Shown: piece after piece, positions 48,785 to 59,385 of the stretch
Position numbering within the stretch: position 1 is the stretch's first letter
Layout: each line of letters begins with the position of its first letter
NCBI RefSeq assembly: GCF_901709675.1
Contig: NC_051092.1
Coordinates: forward strand, 7,943,491 to 8,007,490
DNA length: 64,000 nucleotides
Reading direction: 5' to 3'
DNA from: Syngnathus acus
Lineage: Eukaryota; Chordata; Actinopteri; Syngnathiformes; Syngnathidae
Notes under the pieces: generated by a model
Seen by the model: the letters and a program-made list of their open reading frames with translations, nothing else
Databases searched by the model: none
What the model was told of the DNA's origin: nothing
Program-made: the position numbers and the translations under genes

Positions 48785-48945
48785 AAGCACCGAGTGCTCA
48801 CTGCTTCAGAAGCTTGGGGCTTGATCCCCAACCATTGTGACCATGCCAAAGTATCCTTGAGGAAGATACTGAATCCGATGGTATGTCATCAGTAGGTGAA
48901 TGAGGAACAAGCGTGAAAGAAGCGCTTTGACTACCAAAGGTCAAA
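48785..48945 (+). mobile_element. tRNA-derived SINE (kind B)
   Basis: gcaccgagtgctcactgctt (A-box region), ggcttgatccccaacc (B-box region with one change), gtatccttgaggaagatact, gtcatcagtaggtgaatgag and gaagcgctttgac align over the whole length with the reverse complement of 9704-9900. Confidence 0.85.
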
Positions 48946-50845
48946 AAGCAATAGCTTCTTCTTTCTCCTTTTTTGAACATGATGATTTATGTGCCTTATT
49001 GGCATAACATGAAATTATGTGAAAATGTGAAAAAATGATTTTGTGTTTGGTCGATCTTATGTTCAAAAATAAATTTCACTTCACATTTCAAAAAAAAAAA
49101 GAAAAGAGCGATACAAGTACAGCCCAAATTTAACAAATCAATTACAATTTACTGTCAATGTAAAACAACTTAAATAATAAAAATAAAATGTAATTAAAAA
49201 ATAGGTTATTTCTAGTTACCTGGATACATTAACACATAGACATATATTGAAATAAGACACAATAATAGATGTTTTCCATGCACAATAGACTGTCCCACGT
49301 GGTCTTTCATCTGTTTGACGACTGAATAGCTTTTGTATCTCCATCTTAGTTGTAAAAACCCGAGATAATTGTTTCGAAGGCAACAGTGGTCAGGAATTCA
49401 ATTGTTTCCATCTTATATAACTATCACATTTTCTGTCTGAATTAGTCCCATTTTGATTCTACTTTATGACTTAGTTTAGTTTATGAAATAAGATGATAAT
49501 CGACAATATAGTTGCATGTGACTTAATGAGACAACAGGAAGACGTCTCACGGATTTACACTAGTACATTGACAGGTGACGTGAATTTAAGTTAACATGGT
49601 CACATGTGATGAGAAAGAACCTGACTGAGAGTAAAATTGTAGCATTGAAGACATAAATGCAAAGTTCAACACGCCTGTGGTTTTTAACCATTTTTCCAGC
49701 CTTTTTCCATCTCTCATTGACTCTCACTATTTCTGCTGACGGAGAAAGAAAACTAAAAAGTGCTAACCATGTGCTCTCTAAGCCTTTGCTCGGTGTGCAG
49801 TATGAATGTAGAGTTTATCTTTTATTTTTTGCGACTTTTGTTGAATGAGATTTGTAGAAGGTGACTTTTAGTCCTTATAGGGGGGAAAAGAATGCACTTA
49901 TTCACGGTGCTGAAATCGGTTGACTCGGGGGCAAAAAAAAAAAGCCGGATAATAGGAAACGCTATTGCATGAGACCCATTTGCTTAGCAACTGCTATCTT
50001 TGTGTTTGACTCCTGGACTGCTTACTTTGATGAAAGCAAGCATTGAATATCATAAAATTCTAAGATGCAGTCTGGGATATACAAGATGGAATGAGTGCTG
50101 CCTTAAAATATGTGAATATTTCAAAGCTGTTTAATTTCTATTGCCTCAGAAGTTTAGGACTCCCAGGATTATACTTCAAGGTGAGAGGAAGTGTGATTTT
50201 ATAAACTTTAAACGAACAGAATAATCATCACAAGATTGTGCATTAGATGGAGCTTTGTGGTGAACGGGCTTTTCTATTTTGTCTGAGGCCTCTATTATGA
50301 GTGAAGGTCATGAACTTGTGAACCCACTGCTACGTTTTTTTTGAGCAGAAGAGCTGATCAAAAACATCCAGCATATCTGACCAAATCACTGCACCTTTTT
50401 CAAATGAGTCTGGTAGGGTCATGGTGAGTTGGGGCATGGGGATGATTTAAAATTGTGATTAGCCCCTTGGGTCAAAAAAAGAGCTGATCTGCAGTGCAAC
50501 CTGAAGACCAGCTCGATATACTAGTCCCAAGTCAGTCTTGTGTTCTCCTTCATTTCCCCTTTCCAGTGCCCACACAATTACACAAGTATTTGCCCTCTTC
50601 ACAAACGATATCTTTCTGTATAGTTCTTCCTCTTCAACAAAAACTAAATTATCAGACAAAGATAAGTAAACAGAAAATAGTTTTATGAATCAAGATTTAA
50701 TTTATAAAGGGAAAAAAACAATTAAAAAGGATAAGTACTTGACCACCTTGCTAAATCATCAATTCACTGTGGCTAATCACATTTTTTGGAATGCTGAGTC
50801 CATGAGTTCCTCTATGGAAGCATGGAGACACCAATTATATTAACA
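48946..50845. other. 1.9 kb, no gene recognised
   Basis: An A-run after aataaatttcacttcac (49065-49100) could be the tail of an old retroinsertion. Otherwise this is unique AT-rich DNA. Confidence 0.45.
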
Positions 50846-50897
50846 TCCCTCCCTCCTTCCCTCCTTCCCTCCTTCCCTCCCTCCCTCCCTCCCTCCC
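50846..50897. repeat. (CCTT/CCCT)n array
   Basis: Imperfect CCTT and CCCT tetramers form a polypyrimidine tract directly adjoining the CACT array. Confidence 0.97.
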
Positions 50898-51008
50898 TCA
50901 CTCACTCACTCACTCACTCACTCACTCACTCACTCACTCACTCACTCACTCACTCACTCACTCACTCACTCACTCACTCACTCACTCACTCACTCACTCA
51001 CTCACTCA
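50898..51008. repeat. (CACT)27 array
   Basis: About 111 bases of uninterrupted CACT tetramers, the longest pure microsatellite in the window. The junction with the CCCT array suggests one repeat evolved from the other. Confidence 0.98.
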
Positions 51009-52171
51009 TTTTGTTTAAGATCAAATGGAAACTGGAGCGACTTTGGACGAGAGAGCATGCAAATGCCAAAAAAAGACCAAAAGCAAAACTGACATGCCGA
51101 GTCTTTATACATTGAGGTGACTCAAGCAGCACAGCAGGGGACATGATGGAATACAACAAAATACAGCAATAATGAGGTACAGTGTGAGCCAATCTTTCCT
51201 GTACATATGTACAGGTATGCATATACAGGAATTACTTATTTAAAACTGTGTATTATTAACAATGGGAATTTAAGATTTAGTGTTGTGTGTTCTATTAAAA
51301 ATAAAAACTCAAGCGATATTTCGTTGCATTCGGCTACATCATTTCATCGTTTGTGACTTTCTCTTAATTGCCTTTAAGAAGACAAGGTTGACAGCAAAGC
51401 TGTTGACGAGCCTCTTTCTCATACACTATGAGTGTATTGCACCTTCACATTCTGTACCCTCGGATAGGAAGGTTGTACTAAGGCAAGATAGTCTGAATTC
51501 AACTCCATTCAGTCGTGAGCAGTACACTTTATCATCCGGATGTTCTGGTCTTCTTGAGTAGAGTAGGTGACTCGAAAGTATTTTGCTAGCCAGATACCAT
51601 CCCAGATAAAAAGGCAGTGGCTTTGTAAATTGTTGGAAGAAAACCAGCAAAGAAAATGGTGCTTTACTTGCATTAATACTATCCATCAACTTGCAATGCT
51701 CAATTGTATTCTTAGTACGATGATGAAAGTGGTATTTCACGGTAGGTCGTTAAATATGAATCACGGCACATTTCTAGGAAATTTTAATGATGGCATATTG
51801 GCCAGTTCATTGATTTACAGGGTAGCATGTTACAGTGAGGGACTGTTACCTGACACTCTCTGGCACAATAATATGACCTTAGTATTGATCAATGACAACA
51901 TTTTCTCACGGCCGAATTTATCAGTGTTAACCATTCACATGTTGAATTGTCTTGCGTCTGTCTCTTTAATCTGTAAATTAAAAGACAGTGCTTAATCTCA
52001 GTGTGCCTCCGCGATAACCCTTCAAACTCAAGTCAAAGAGGGGTGGATTGTTCACATATGTGCACGCACGCAGGCACATGCACACAGCAGAAAACAAGTT
52101 TCAGGAGATATCTCCCACAGAATGACACCCATCACGACGGGTGGGCAATTGGAGGCCATGCCCACCCATCA
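51009..52171. other. 1.2 kb, no gene recognised
   Basis: A 142-codon plus frame (51567-51995) and a 93-codon plus frame (51280-51561) have no recognisable motif. They are probably chance frames. Confidence 0.45.
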
Positions 52172-52434
52172 AAACAGATCTTCAACAGATCCTTGGAGCT
52201 GTGTGAAGTCCCATCCTGATTCAAACACTCCACCATTTTGCCAGTTCTCAAGAAACGTGTAATATCAGGACTGGACGACAATAATTCTGTCGGTCTGACA
52301 TCTCTGGTCATGAATTCCTTTGAACGCCACATGCTGGACCACCCAAGGATCATTACTGGAGCCCTGGTAGACCCCCTGCAGTTTGTCTACTGAGCAACAG
52401 GTCAGTGGATGACTACTACACAGGCCTGCACTGA
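52172..52434 (+). pseudogene. Rex1/CR1-type LINE reverse-transcriptase relic
   Basis: One frame gives KQIFNRSLELCEVPS, a stop, FKHSTILPVLKK, GLDDNNSVGLTSLVMNSFER and VDPLQFVY. These correspond to the F..S...C.VP..FK.S.I.PV.KK and D.RP.AL.S...K..ER motifs of LINE polymerases, up to the D-P-L-Q-F-A-Y segment before the catalytic palm. Two in-frame stops and a Y-R-P to N-S-V change show that it is dead. No frameshift occurs over 88 codons. Confidence 0.8.
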
Positions 52435-52921
52435 ATGGTTTTAAATTGTGATGCATCTAACCATAGAATCTGAATTATACACTGCACTTATTGCATTTGC
52501 AAGTCTCTGAATTGTTTTACAGTACTTTTAATTGACTTGTTGATGGTTGTTCATCAACTTGTTTTTCATTCTATATTTTATTGAATGTTTTATTACACAA
52601 TATCCATTGACTGTGACTATTTTAGTTTTGCACCAAAAATACATGTTTTTTTTTTTTTAATATAAAAATACAATTGGAAATAGTAAAGTCTAAAGAAAAG
52701 CTGTTTTTCTTTGGGGGGGGTAATGAAAACTAACAAACTTACTCTCCGCACTTATTTATTTACACAGAACATGTCTTCATGGTACTTTATGTTCTGGTAC
52801 ATGTTGGGAGAGGAAGGGGACATCACCAAACAGTTCAAAATGTGGGAGCATTGAATTATTCATAAATCTATACTGAAGCATTCAGATCGTTACACTAAAA
52901 CTAAGGATGCCTCTGTGGAAA

Positions 52922-53000
52922 TCCGTATTAGATTTGACTTGATTTAACTTTATTGTCATTGCAAATCACAGGTACAAGGTAGTGAAATGCGTAATGAATC
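52922..53000 (-). mobile_element. LINE 3' end in reverse orientation
   Basis: atttgacttgatttaacttt, attgtcattgcaaatcacag and gtacaaggtagtgaaatgcg match the reverse complement of a LINE terminus of the form gtgcaatgacaataaag plus a ttgac-type tail. The tail direction is opposite to the RT relic at 52172, so they are separate insertions. Confidence 0.65.
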
Positions 53001-53211
53001 AAATCAGAAGTTCTTATATACATAAAGTCCAATCTAAATATGATTTTGTAAAACACATGTTATGGAATGAAATATTCTCAGGGCAGTTGAATGCTATGCG
53101 AGTGTATAATAATATTTATGGTATGTACAGCGGTGCAAAAAAGAATGCGCAAGTGAATACTTGATAATGCGAGTCAATACTGAATGAGTATTTCGTTGAT
53201 TCAACGCAATC

Positions 53212-53264
53212 GAGTGTCGTGTGTGTGCGTGAGAGAGAGCGAGAGAGCGAGAGAGATGTGAGAG
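53212..53264. repeat. GT/GA simple repeat
   Basis: gtgtgtgtgcgtgagagaga, followed by gagcgagagag-type units, forms a purine-rich microsatellite. Confidence 0.9.
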
Positions 53265-53319
53265 AGTGTACGTTTAGCTAAAAAGTATATTGACAGTGCT
53301 CCGAAAGTAGAGACTATTT

Positions 53320-53392
53320 AGTTCCAGAGAAGAATTCGAACCTTGGACCATCTGGCGCTCGTCAAATCTTTGAGGACTGAGCTACTGTCCCC
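53320..53392 (-). mobile_element. tRNA-like sequence, probable SINE head
   Basis: On the minus strand ggggacagtagctcagtcct carries an A box and, about 40 bases on, ggttcgaattc is a good B box. The two ends do not pair as an acceptor stem, so a functional tRNA gene is unlikely. A SINE head or tRNA pseudogene fits better. Confidence 0.55.
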
Positions 53393-53611
53393 AACTGTGC
53401 TAATTTCCTGGTTGACTTGACACAAGTATCTTGAAATTGAAAGCACAGTTTTGGAGGCATGCAACTGAGCGGTGTATTTTAGCTCATAAGAGCAGATGTT
53501 TTTCCACACTACTACGCATGGGCTTTTCCCACTCTTATAGCATCCAGCATCAGGATGTCCTTGTGGGTATGCAATTTGGTAAAGACCAAAACCAAAAAGA
53601 CATCCTTAGTC

Positions 53612-53671
53612 CTCTAATGGGAGATTTCCCCATCAAATGTACTCTAATGGGAGAATTTCCCCTCAAATGTA
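53612..53671. repeat. 30-bp tandem duplication
   Basis: Units 53612-53641 and 53642-53671 share ctctaatgggaga and tcaaatgta and differ at two places in the middle. Confidence 0.92.
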
Positions 53672-55118
53672 CAGGCACTGAAAAAAAAACAAGGAGAGAG
53701 TGACTCTTTTGCAGCTAAGCTGGAAGCCTTCTGAGAAAAACAAATCTACACAATGTTGGAATGTGGCTGTGGGAATTTTTGGAGGTCAGACACCACTCAT
53801 GTTCTTGGGTCTGGTTCACAATCTGTGTTCCAGTTCATTCCAAATGTCTTTAATGAAGATGGAGTTTGTTTGTGAAATCACAATACTTCCACACAAAACT
53901 CATCCATTTCTCTACCATATGGATTTTATGGATGTGTGCTCAACATGTGAACAAATTCAGATCCGCACACATTGCTAAACACTGACTTGAACTTCCAGTG
54001 AGCAGAATCATCCAATATCACACATACACATACAAGGCAAGACAGCTTTCTGTGAGGAAAGAGCAGACATATTTCATAATGTAGGTTGCATTCTTTAGCC
54101 CACATTAAATTCATTCCTCAGGACAGACTTCAACTTATGACCTCCACTATTAGCCCCTGTGCACTTGGACTGGTGATTAGAGAAACATTAGGAAATTAAA
54201 GGCAAATTGCATTACAAGAGACAGATAGCGAAGCTGCTGAGGACCCAACATGTAGGACATAGAACCTGCTGATGTTACGGCTTTTCACCCGCTCATCGGT
54301 CAATGTATGAAGCTAAAAGTCACCCTCAGGTAGCAATCACTCAGGCTTTACAGTCTGATTAAAAGATAATGCCTGTAAGATGTGCCAGAATAGTTTAACC
54401 TGGGCGTTTGGTTTATGTAGGTCTGGAACCGTATCTTGTTACCACTGTCACACAACTCATGAAAAAATATCTCAAACTGAAAGTAACTTGGCTCTTTTAT
54501 TGAAAGTTATAAATATTATAAGTAGCTATAACCATGAAAGTATAAATTAAGTACAATGACAGTGCAATATTTTCAAGAATAGCATACTGCAGAGTACCCG
54601 AAAATGTCACAAGTGGAAAAGAATGTGTAGCCATCTACTTTTAAATACAAGTTACAAGTGATATTAAATATACTGTATTACCATTCAAAAGTAGGTTGCT
54701 TAACAGTGGCACACCATGGCTATTATCCTTTTTACATAAAATGTAGTCTGCCACATGGTACATCTCAACAGTACAGAGAAGTAGACATACTTGATGGTTA
54801 AAAAACAAAAATCAATATTTTACTAGCTTAAGGGAAAAAAATGAAAGAAATGTGAGGGTGACCATTTTTCCGGTAAGAGTTACTTAAAGCTTTTAACGTT
54901 TCCAGCCTGACATCTGCTTTGTTCCAACACTCTAATGTGTCTGTCTGGTAGTGACACTGAATTGTTGTAAGCATGAATAGGATTTAATCAAATCTGGGGG
55001 TCCACCTCAAAGAACGAGCTTGTGCCACCCATGTAGATGAGATTTGTGCTTTGCAGCTTCATAGTTTTACAGTGCCGAACAATGTAGTATTACAGCAAAT
55101 TCATTTAGGGATAATGTA
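53672..55118. other. 1.4 kb, no gene recognised
   Basis: Unique AT-rich DNA. A 92-codon plus frame (53700-53978) has no recognisable motif. Confidence 0.5.
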
Positions 55119-55386
55119 CACTCAGGACATGTGAAAAATGGCAAAAACAGTGTAGACAAATTCAAAAAAGGTGTGAAGAGCAGGAGATTACTGTGCAATA
55201 ACATCCTGCTCTTTACACCTTTTTTGAATTTGTCTACACTGTTTTTGCCATTTTTCACATGTCCTGAGTGTTGTTAGTCACCTAAATGTTGAACAGAGGG
55301 TGTGTTTTACCAAAGTCAGATTCCTTGTTTGGCACGCTCAAACATGGCGAATAAAAAACTCTTGAATCTCTTGAATCTTGAATCTG
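55119..55386 (+). mobile_element. LINE 3' tail with inverted duplicate (foldback insertion)
   Basis: The forward part (55187-55386) is the 3' untranslated tail of the LINE at 62936-64000, ending ttgaatctcttgaatcttga. It is preceded by an inverted copy of its own first part. Arms 55119-55185 and 55204-55270 are 67 bases each with one mismatch, around an 18-base loop. Both arms carry a six-A run where the 63-kb copy has four, so they probably derive from one molecule. An RNA from this locus would form a long hairpin. Confidence 0.92.
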
Positions 55387-55469
55387 TAAATGTTGTACTT
55401 GAGCATCACCACTTGATTAGAGGTGTTCATACAGGTTTTGATTCTCCACCCAGCCATATTCTTTTGTCC

Positions 55470-55745
55470 TCATTAGGTTCACGGGTGGGCTGAATCCTAT
55501 GCCAGCTGACTATGTGCAAGATTTAAACACCACACAGGTCACCAGCCAATCGCAGTACACATATACCAACCATTTGGACACTTCATTGACCTTTCCATGC
55601 ATGTTTTTGAACATGTGAGGAAGCTGGAGAAGGCGGAGAAAGTGCACAGGAAAAACATGCAAACTCCACAATGGAGGGCCTGAGCCAAGATTCTAATCCA
55701 AAACCTCTCTCCTGCAAGGCAGAAATAGTACCCCCAACCCACCAT
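55470..55745 (-). mobile_element. SINE kind A, near full length but diverged
   Basis: On the minus strand, after a degraded tRNA-like head at about 55745, the order is ttgtggagtttgcatgtttt, cctcacatgttcaaaaacat, gtactgcgattggctggtga, cagctggcataggattcagc. There is no (GGAT)n tail. It is older than the copy at 37650-38013. Confidence 0.82.
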
Positions 55746-56292
55746 AGATAGATATAAATTTTCTCTCATTGCTTATTTGGTTATGTTCTTTATATGATGA
55801 GAATGAGGTTTCAAAACAAGAAGCCACAGGTGACTTATTACAAAAAAGCTGCAACCATCAGGTGGATGATAAATCGACTGGTAAATATAGTTTCACCTTC
55901 CCTTTTGCCAGGAAAATTATTATTTTACCCTTACTACAGCAATGTTGAAGATCTGTCTTTTGTCATGATTTAATTATAAGGCACTTAGAGAAGAAGCTGT
56001 GGCGGTTGAGCAGCTAGTTGTTGTTTTTTTTAACTGCTCTTTATGTCAGGTAGCGTTAGGATCGGTGACGGCTCATCCATAGAAGGCGCTCGGGTAATGC
56101 CCACCCGCCCAACTGTGTCACAGTGAAAAGGATAAAAATTAAATGAGAATTAAAAATTATAATAAAAGTACTTAAAAATATGTGTATTGCATATCTGTTT
56201 TAAATGAGCAGGATCATGCTGTTATCGATGAGTAATTAATTTTCACTGGTGTCTAAAACTATGACATACTTCTGATTTGAGCGCATAGAATA
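55746..56292. other. 0.5 kb, no gene recognised
   Basis: Unique AT-rich DNA with no recognisable features. Confidence 0.5.
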
Positions 56293-56391
56293 TTGCTAAT
56301 AGACTCATTAAAAGTGTGACATGCACAACCAGTCCTTGTGCAATACACATCATTGGTTGCTAATAGACTCTCATTAAAAGTGTGACGTGCA
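56293..56391. repeat. 63-bp-period direct duplication
   Basis: ttgctaatagactc followed by attaaaagtgtgac and tgca occurs at 56293-56325 and 56357-56391, with a TC insertion and one substitution in the second copy. The second copy ends 3 bases before a SINE. Confidence 0.88.
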
Positions 56392-56394
56392 TGT

Positions 56395-56545
56395 ATGATT
56401 GTGAGTGTGAATGGTTGGTCATTTCTGTGTGCCCTGCCATTGGCTTCCGACCAGTTCTGGGTGTACCCCGCCAACCCAAGACAACTGGGATAGGATCCAG
56501 CATCCCTGCAACCCTTGTGAGCGGTTTGGAAGATGGATGAATGAA
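56395..56545 (+). mobile_element. SINE kind A, 3' half
   Basis: gagtgtgaatggttggtcat, tgtgccctgccattggcttc, aactgggataggatccagca and a gatggatgaatgaat tail match the kind A SINE. The head is missing. Confidence 0.88.
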
Positions 56546-57984
56546 TCATTCATAGTGTATGCTCAAGCAAAGCTTTTTGGGAATAGCCGCATGCCAAAAA
56601 GGAGGAACACAATAATTGGTACTGAAATTTTGTCACTATTTAAGTAGTTAATGCACCAAAGTAACACCATTCAGTCAATCCAACTAATATAGAAAAAGGT
56701 AAAAAGACCAGGCATTGTTCCAGAAACTGAATTATTATGCATTGAATCTCGCTTATGGAGTATATTCAGAAAAAAATTGAAAGGAAATAAGGCAACAATT
56801 TTGGCACATTTTCTTTTTTAGATTGTATACTGGAGTCACAAACCAATAGAAATTCCTCAACTGTGAGCTACCGACATGGTCATAATGTGGTCCAATTGAT
56901 TCTTCTGTTATGCCAATAAGACTTTTCCCCTGAGCCTCACTTCACCTGTTGTTAACATTCTCTTAGGGGGATTCTGTCAAGCACTGACAATGAGGAAAAA
57001 CATATGGCCGCCTTCATGCATTAAAGCTGCATGGGAGAATTCCCTGGGAGGCTAGTTTGACCCTCTCAAGCAGTCTTCAAACTACAAATTAAACACGAAT
57101 GGGTTTCTAACCTGAAGCCATTGTTCTTCCTTCACAACAGGAACATTTCAATGCAACTGTATAATAAAATTTTATTTAAAAAAAAAAATGAATCGAAACA
57201 ATCACATTTTTGGCAACTGACAAAAATATAATATTGAGACATTTCAAACCAGTGTAGTCTCTAATTTGCAAACACAATAAATACAACTAAAACTGTAAGT
57301 TAGAAATAACAGTAAAATATATAATTTAACACAAATCCCACGTGTGGGATTCCACGAGCAAGAAAGCACTTTGATCAGTGTCAGTGTTTTGTAAAAGCAA
57401 ACAACAAACAACTATTTCTAGAATTAATGACTTTTTGTACTCAATACTCTAATAATGTACAAAACATGTTAAGTAATAATGCTCAGGATTGAGTGTCATT
57501 AATGCCAGATGTAATGCAAAATATGTTTTGCATCCATCTTTATACAAAATTATTGTCTACAATCACATCAAAATGTTACACTCAGTTTTTAAGTTAGTAT
57601 CCAAACACAATGATTGGTTCTTGTTTTCAAGAAGACCGTAAAAAATGTGATCTGTGTGTTACATTCAGAGCACTGCCTAAAGTCAAAATGTGTTATTTAT
57701 ATAAATGTTTAGGTGTGTAAACTGTTTAATTTGTAAAGTAAAAATGCACTCACTTTGCATAATGGCCCACAGGTCCTACATGAAGCACAGGGCATTCAAT
57801 ATTATTGTGTTGTGTTTAAACCAATGTCAAGAGTTCCTGGCCATCTTTCGGACAGGGCTATCTATGGTTGTTTATTTTATTTAAGAGCTAAGCAATACCA
57901 ATGGACTGGAACACAGAATGCAAATGGGCCACAACTACTGATCTGCAAGCCAGTCTGTTAGAGCTGACCATTTGATGACCATTT
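56546..57984. other. 1.4 kb, no gene recognised
   Basis: 56890-57130 is complex and repeat-free and could be a conserved element. A palindromic E-box, cccacgtgtggg, lies near 57338. No exon is recognised. Confidence 0.4.
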
Positions 57985-58054
57985 CCCCTAGCTGGAGTTT
58001 TGAGTTTCTCCTTGCCCTTTTGGGAGTTTAAGATCAGGGGATGTTTGAGAATAT
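57985..58054 (+). mobile_element. internal fragment of TTGACTTGAC-tailed retroelement
   Basis: tttctccttgcccttttggg and agtttaagatcaggggatgt match 9088 onward and the body of 30480-30945. The copy stops before its own tail and is joined directly to the TTGAATC-type LINE tail. Confidence 0.75.
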
Positions 58055-58180
58055 TTGCCATTTTTCACATGTCCTGAGTGTTGTTAGTCACCTAAATGTT
58101 GAACAGAGGGTGTGATTTACCCAAGTCAAATTCCTTGTTTGGCACGCTCAAACATGGCGAATAAAAAAACTCTTGAATCT
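58055..58180 (+). mobile_element. 5'-truncated tail of the TTGAATC-type LINE
   Basis: ttgccatttttcacatgtcc, tgttgttagtcacctaaatg, ccttgtttggcacgctcaaa and catggcgaataaaaaaactc followed by ttgaatct match 55245-55386 and the reverse complement of 62950-63075 almost base for base. Confidence 0.92.
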
Positions 58181-58370
58181 CGAACCGATAATTCTGTTAT
58201 TTTTCTCTTGTAGTTTTGTGTGAGATGAAATTGAAATAAACCAGTAAAAGTGATGAATAGATTTCTGAATGCAGTTACATGCTTTGCCAGTTCTACATTG
58301 ATAGTTTATATTACTGTTGTTGCACATTATTATTATTTCTTATTTAACAAAAATTTCCTCTAATTTTTGC

Positions 58371-58418
58371 TCGTGCGTCTTATTATCAGGTGCGTCTTAT
58401 AGTCCAGAAATTACGGTA
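58371..58418 (+). mobile_element. right end of a pogo-like MITE
   Basis: cgtgcgtcttattatcaggt, gcgtcttatagtccag and the end aaattacggta match the terminal repeat and one subterminal repeat of the MITE at 21041-21456 with several changes. No left end is visible. Confidence 0.7.
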
Positions 58419-59302
58419 GTCTCCCTAACTTCGAACTGTGGTGAACTACAACTGTTTTTCTTTCTTTTTTTGCATGACTGCCCTGGACATCTTGCTTTTA
58501 TATTTAGTGCATTCGTGAATATGAATAGTAAATTCTGGCAATATGCAGCTCCAAGATGTGGTCCTTAAACATAAACTTCAGCTCCATTCTAAATGTCAAA
58601 TTTTGAGGGTTTCTGGGTAAGATGGTCAATATGGTCACTCGCCCTGAACAAACTGCATGGCATTTTGTAAATATAATTGCACACCATTTCAACCCAGCGC
58701 TCCACAGGCAGTCACAAAAAGCTTTGAAGCTCATCCCACACTTAAGGTTAAAGTCATTTGTAGGTTTCAGAAAACACTGTTAAATAAATTGCAATGACGA
58801 CTGGGGTTATAACCATTTCCTGTGTTACCTTGTCCTCATCATCACCTCCCATCTATGTAACTGTCCATCTATTGTACCCATGGGAATTCATTTCATTATA
58901 GCTGGTAAAGGTTTTCAAGTCATTCTTATGGTGTCTTAACTGAGGCTGAATTATATCTTCCAGTCATAGTACCACAGTGTTTAACATGTTTAAACCAAGC
59001 ATACAAGTATCTGTATTGTTGGCTAGATCAATTTGTGAGGCGAGCAACACAAGCTTTTCAGATTTCTATACAGATACTTTAATTTTTGAGCATGTATACC
59101 AGCAAATTGGGGGAGCATATTATACATGCGTACACAGGAAAATCAATTGTTGAAGGGTGATTTTTTGGGGTGCTTATGAAACATGTTATACTTGAGAAAC
59201 TACGGTACTTGCAAACATTGTGTCTCATGTTGGCCATATGAAAGGAATGTTGTCGTCTCGAATCATCAAGAAATTACATATGCAGTTGCTCATCTGCCTA
59301 CA
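58419..59302. other. 0.9 kb; possible very old MITE end near 59.2 kb
   Basis: ggggtgcttatgaaacatgt followed by tatacttgagaaactacggta (59167-59206) may be another pogo-like right end. The rest is unique. No gene is recognised. Confidence 0.4.
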
Positions 59303-59385
59303 ACAGTGTTTCCCAACCACTGTGCCGCGGCACACTGGTGTGCCGTGAGAGATGTTCAGCTGTGCCGTGGGAAATTGTCCAATAT
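59303..59385 (+). mobile_element. hAT-type transposon, left end
   Basis: It starts cagtgtttcccaacc, the exact reverse complement of the hAT right end at 43161-43175, and continues actgtgccgcggcacactgg, tgtgccgtgagagatg and ctgtgccgtgggaaattgtc. This is a familiar teleost hAT interior with inverted gtgccg motifs. The right boundary is not identified. Confidence 0.75.

Noticed and set aside
50822-51115. 97-codon frame with repeated LTHS
   Set aside because: Translation of the CACT array.
53320-53392. Functional tRNA gene
   Set aside because: A and B boxes are present, but the 5' and 3' ends do not form an acceptor stem; a SINE head or tRNA pseudogene fits better.
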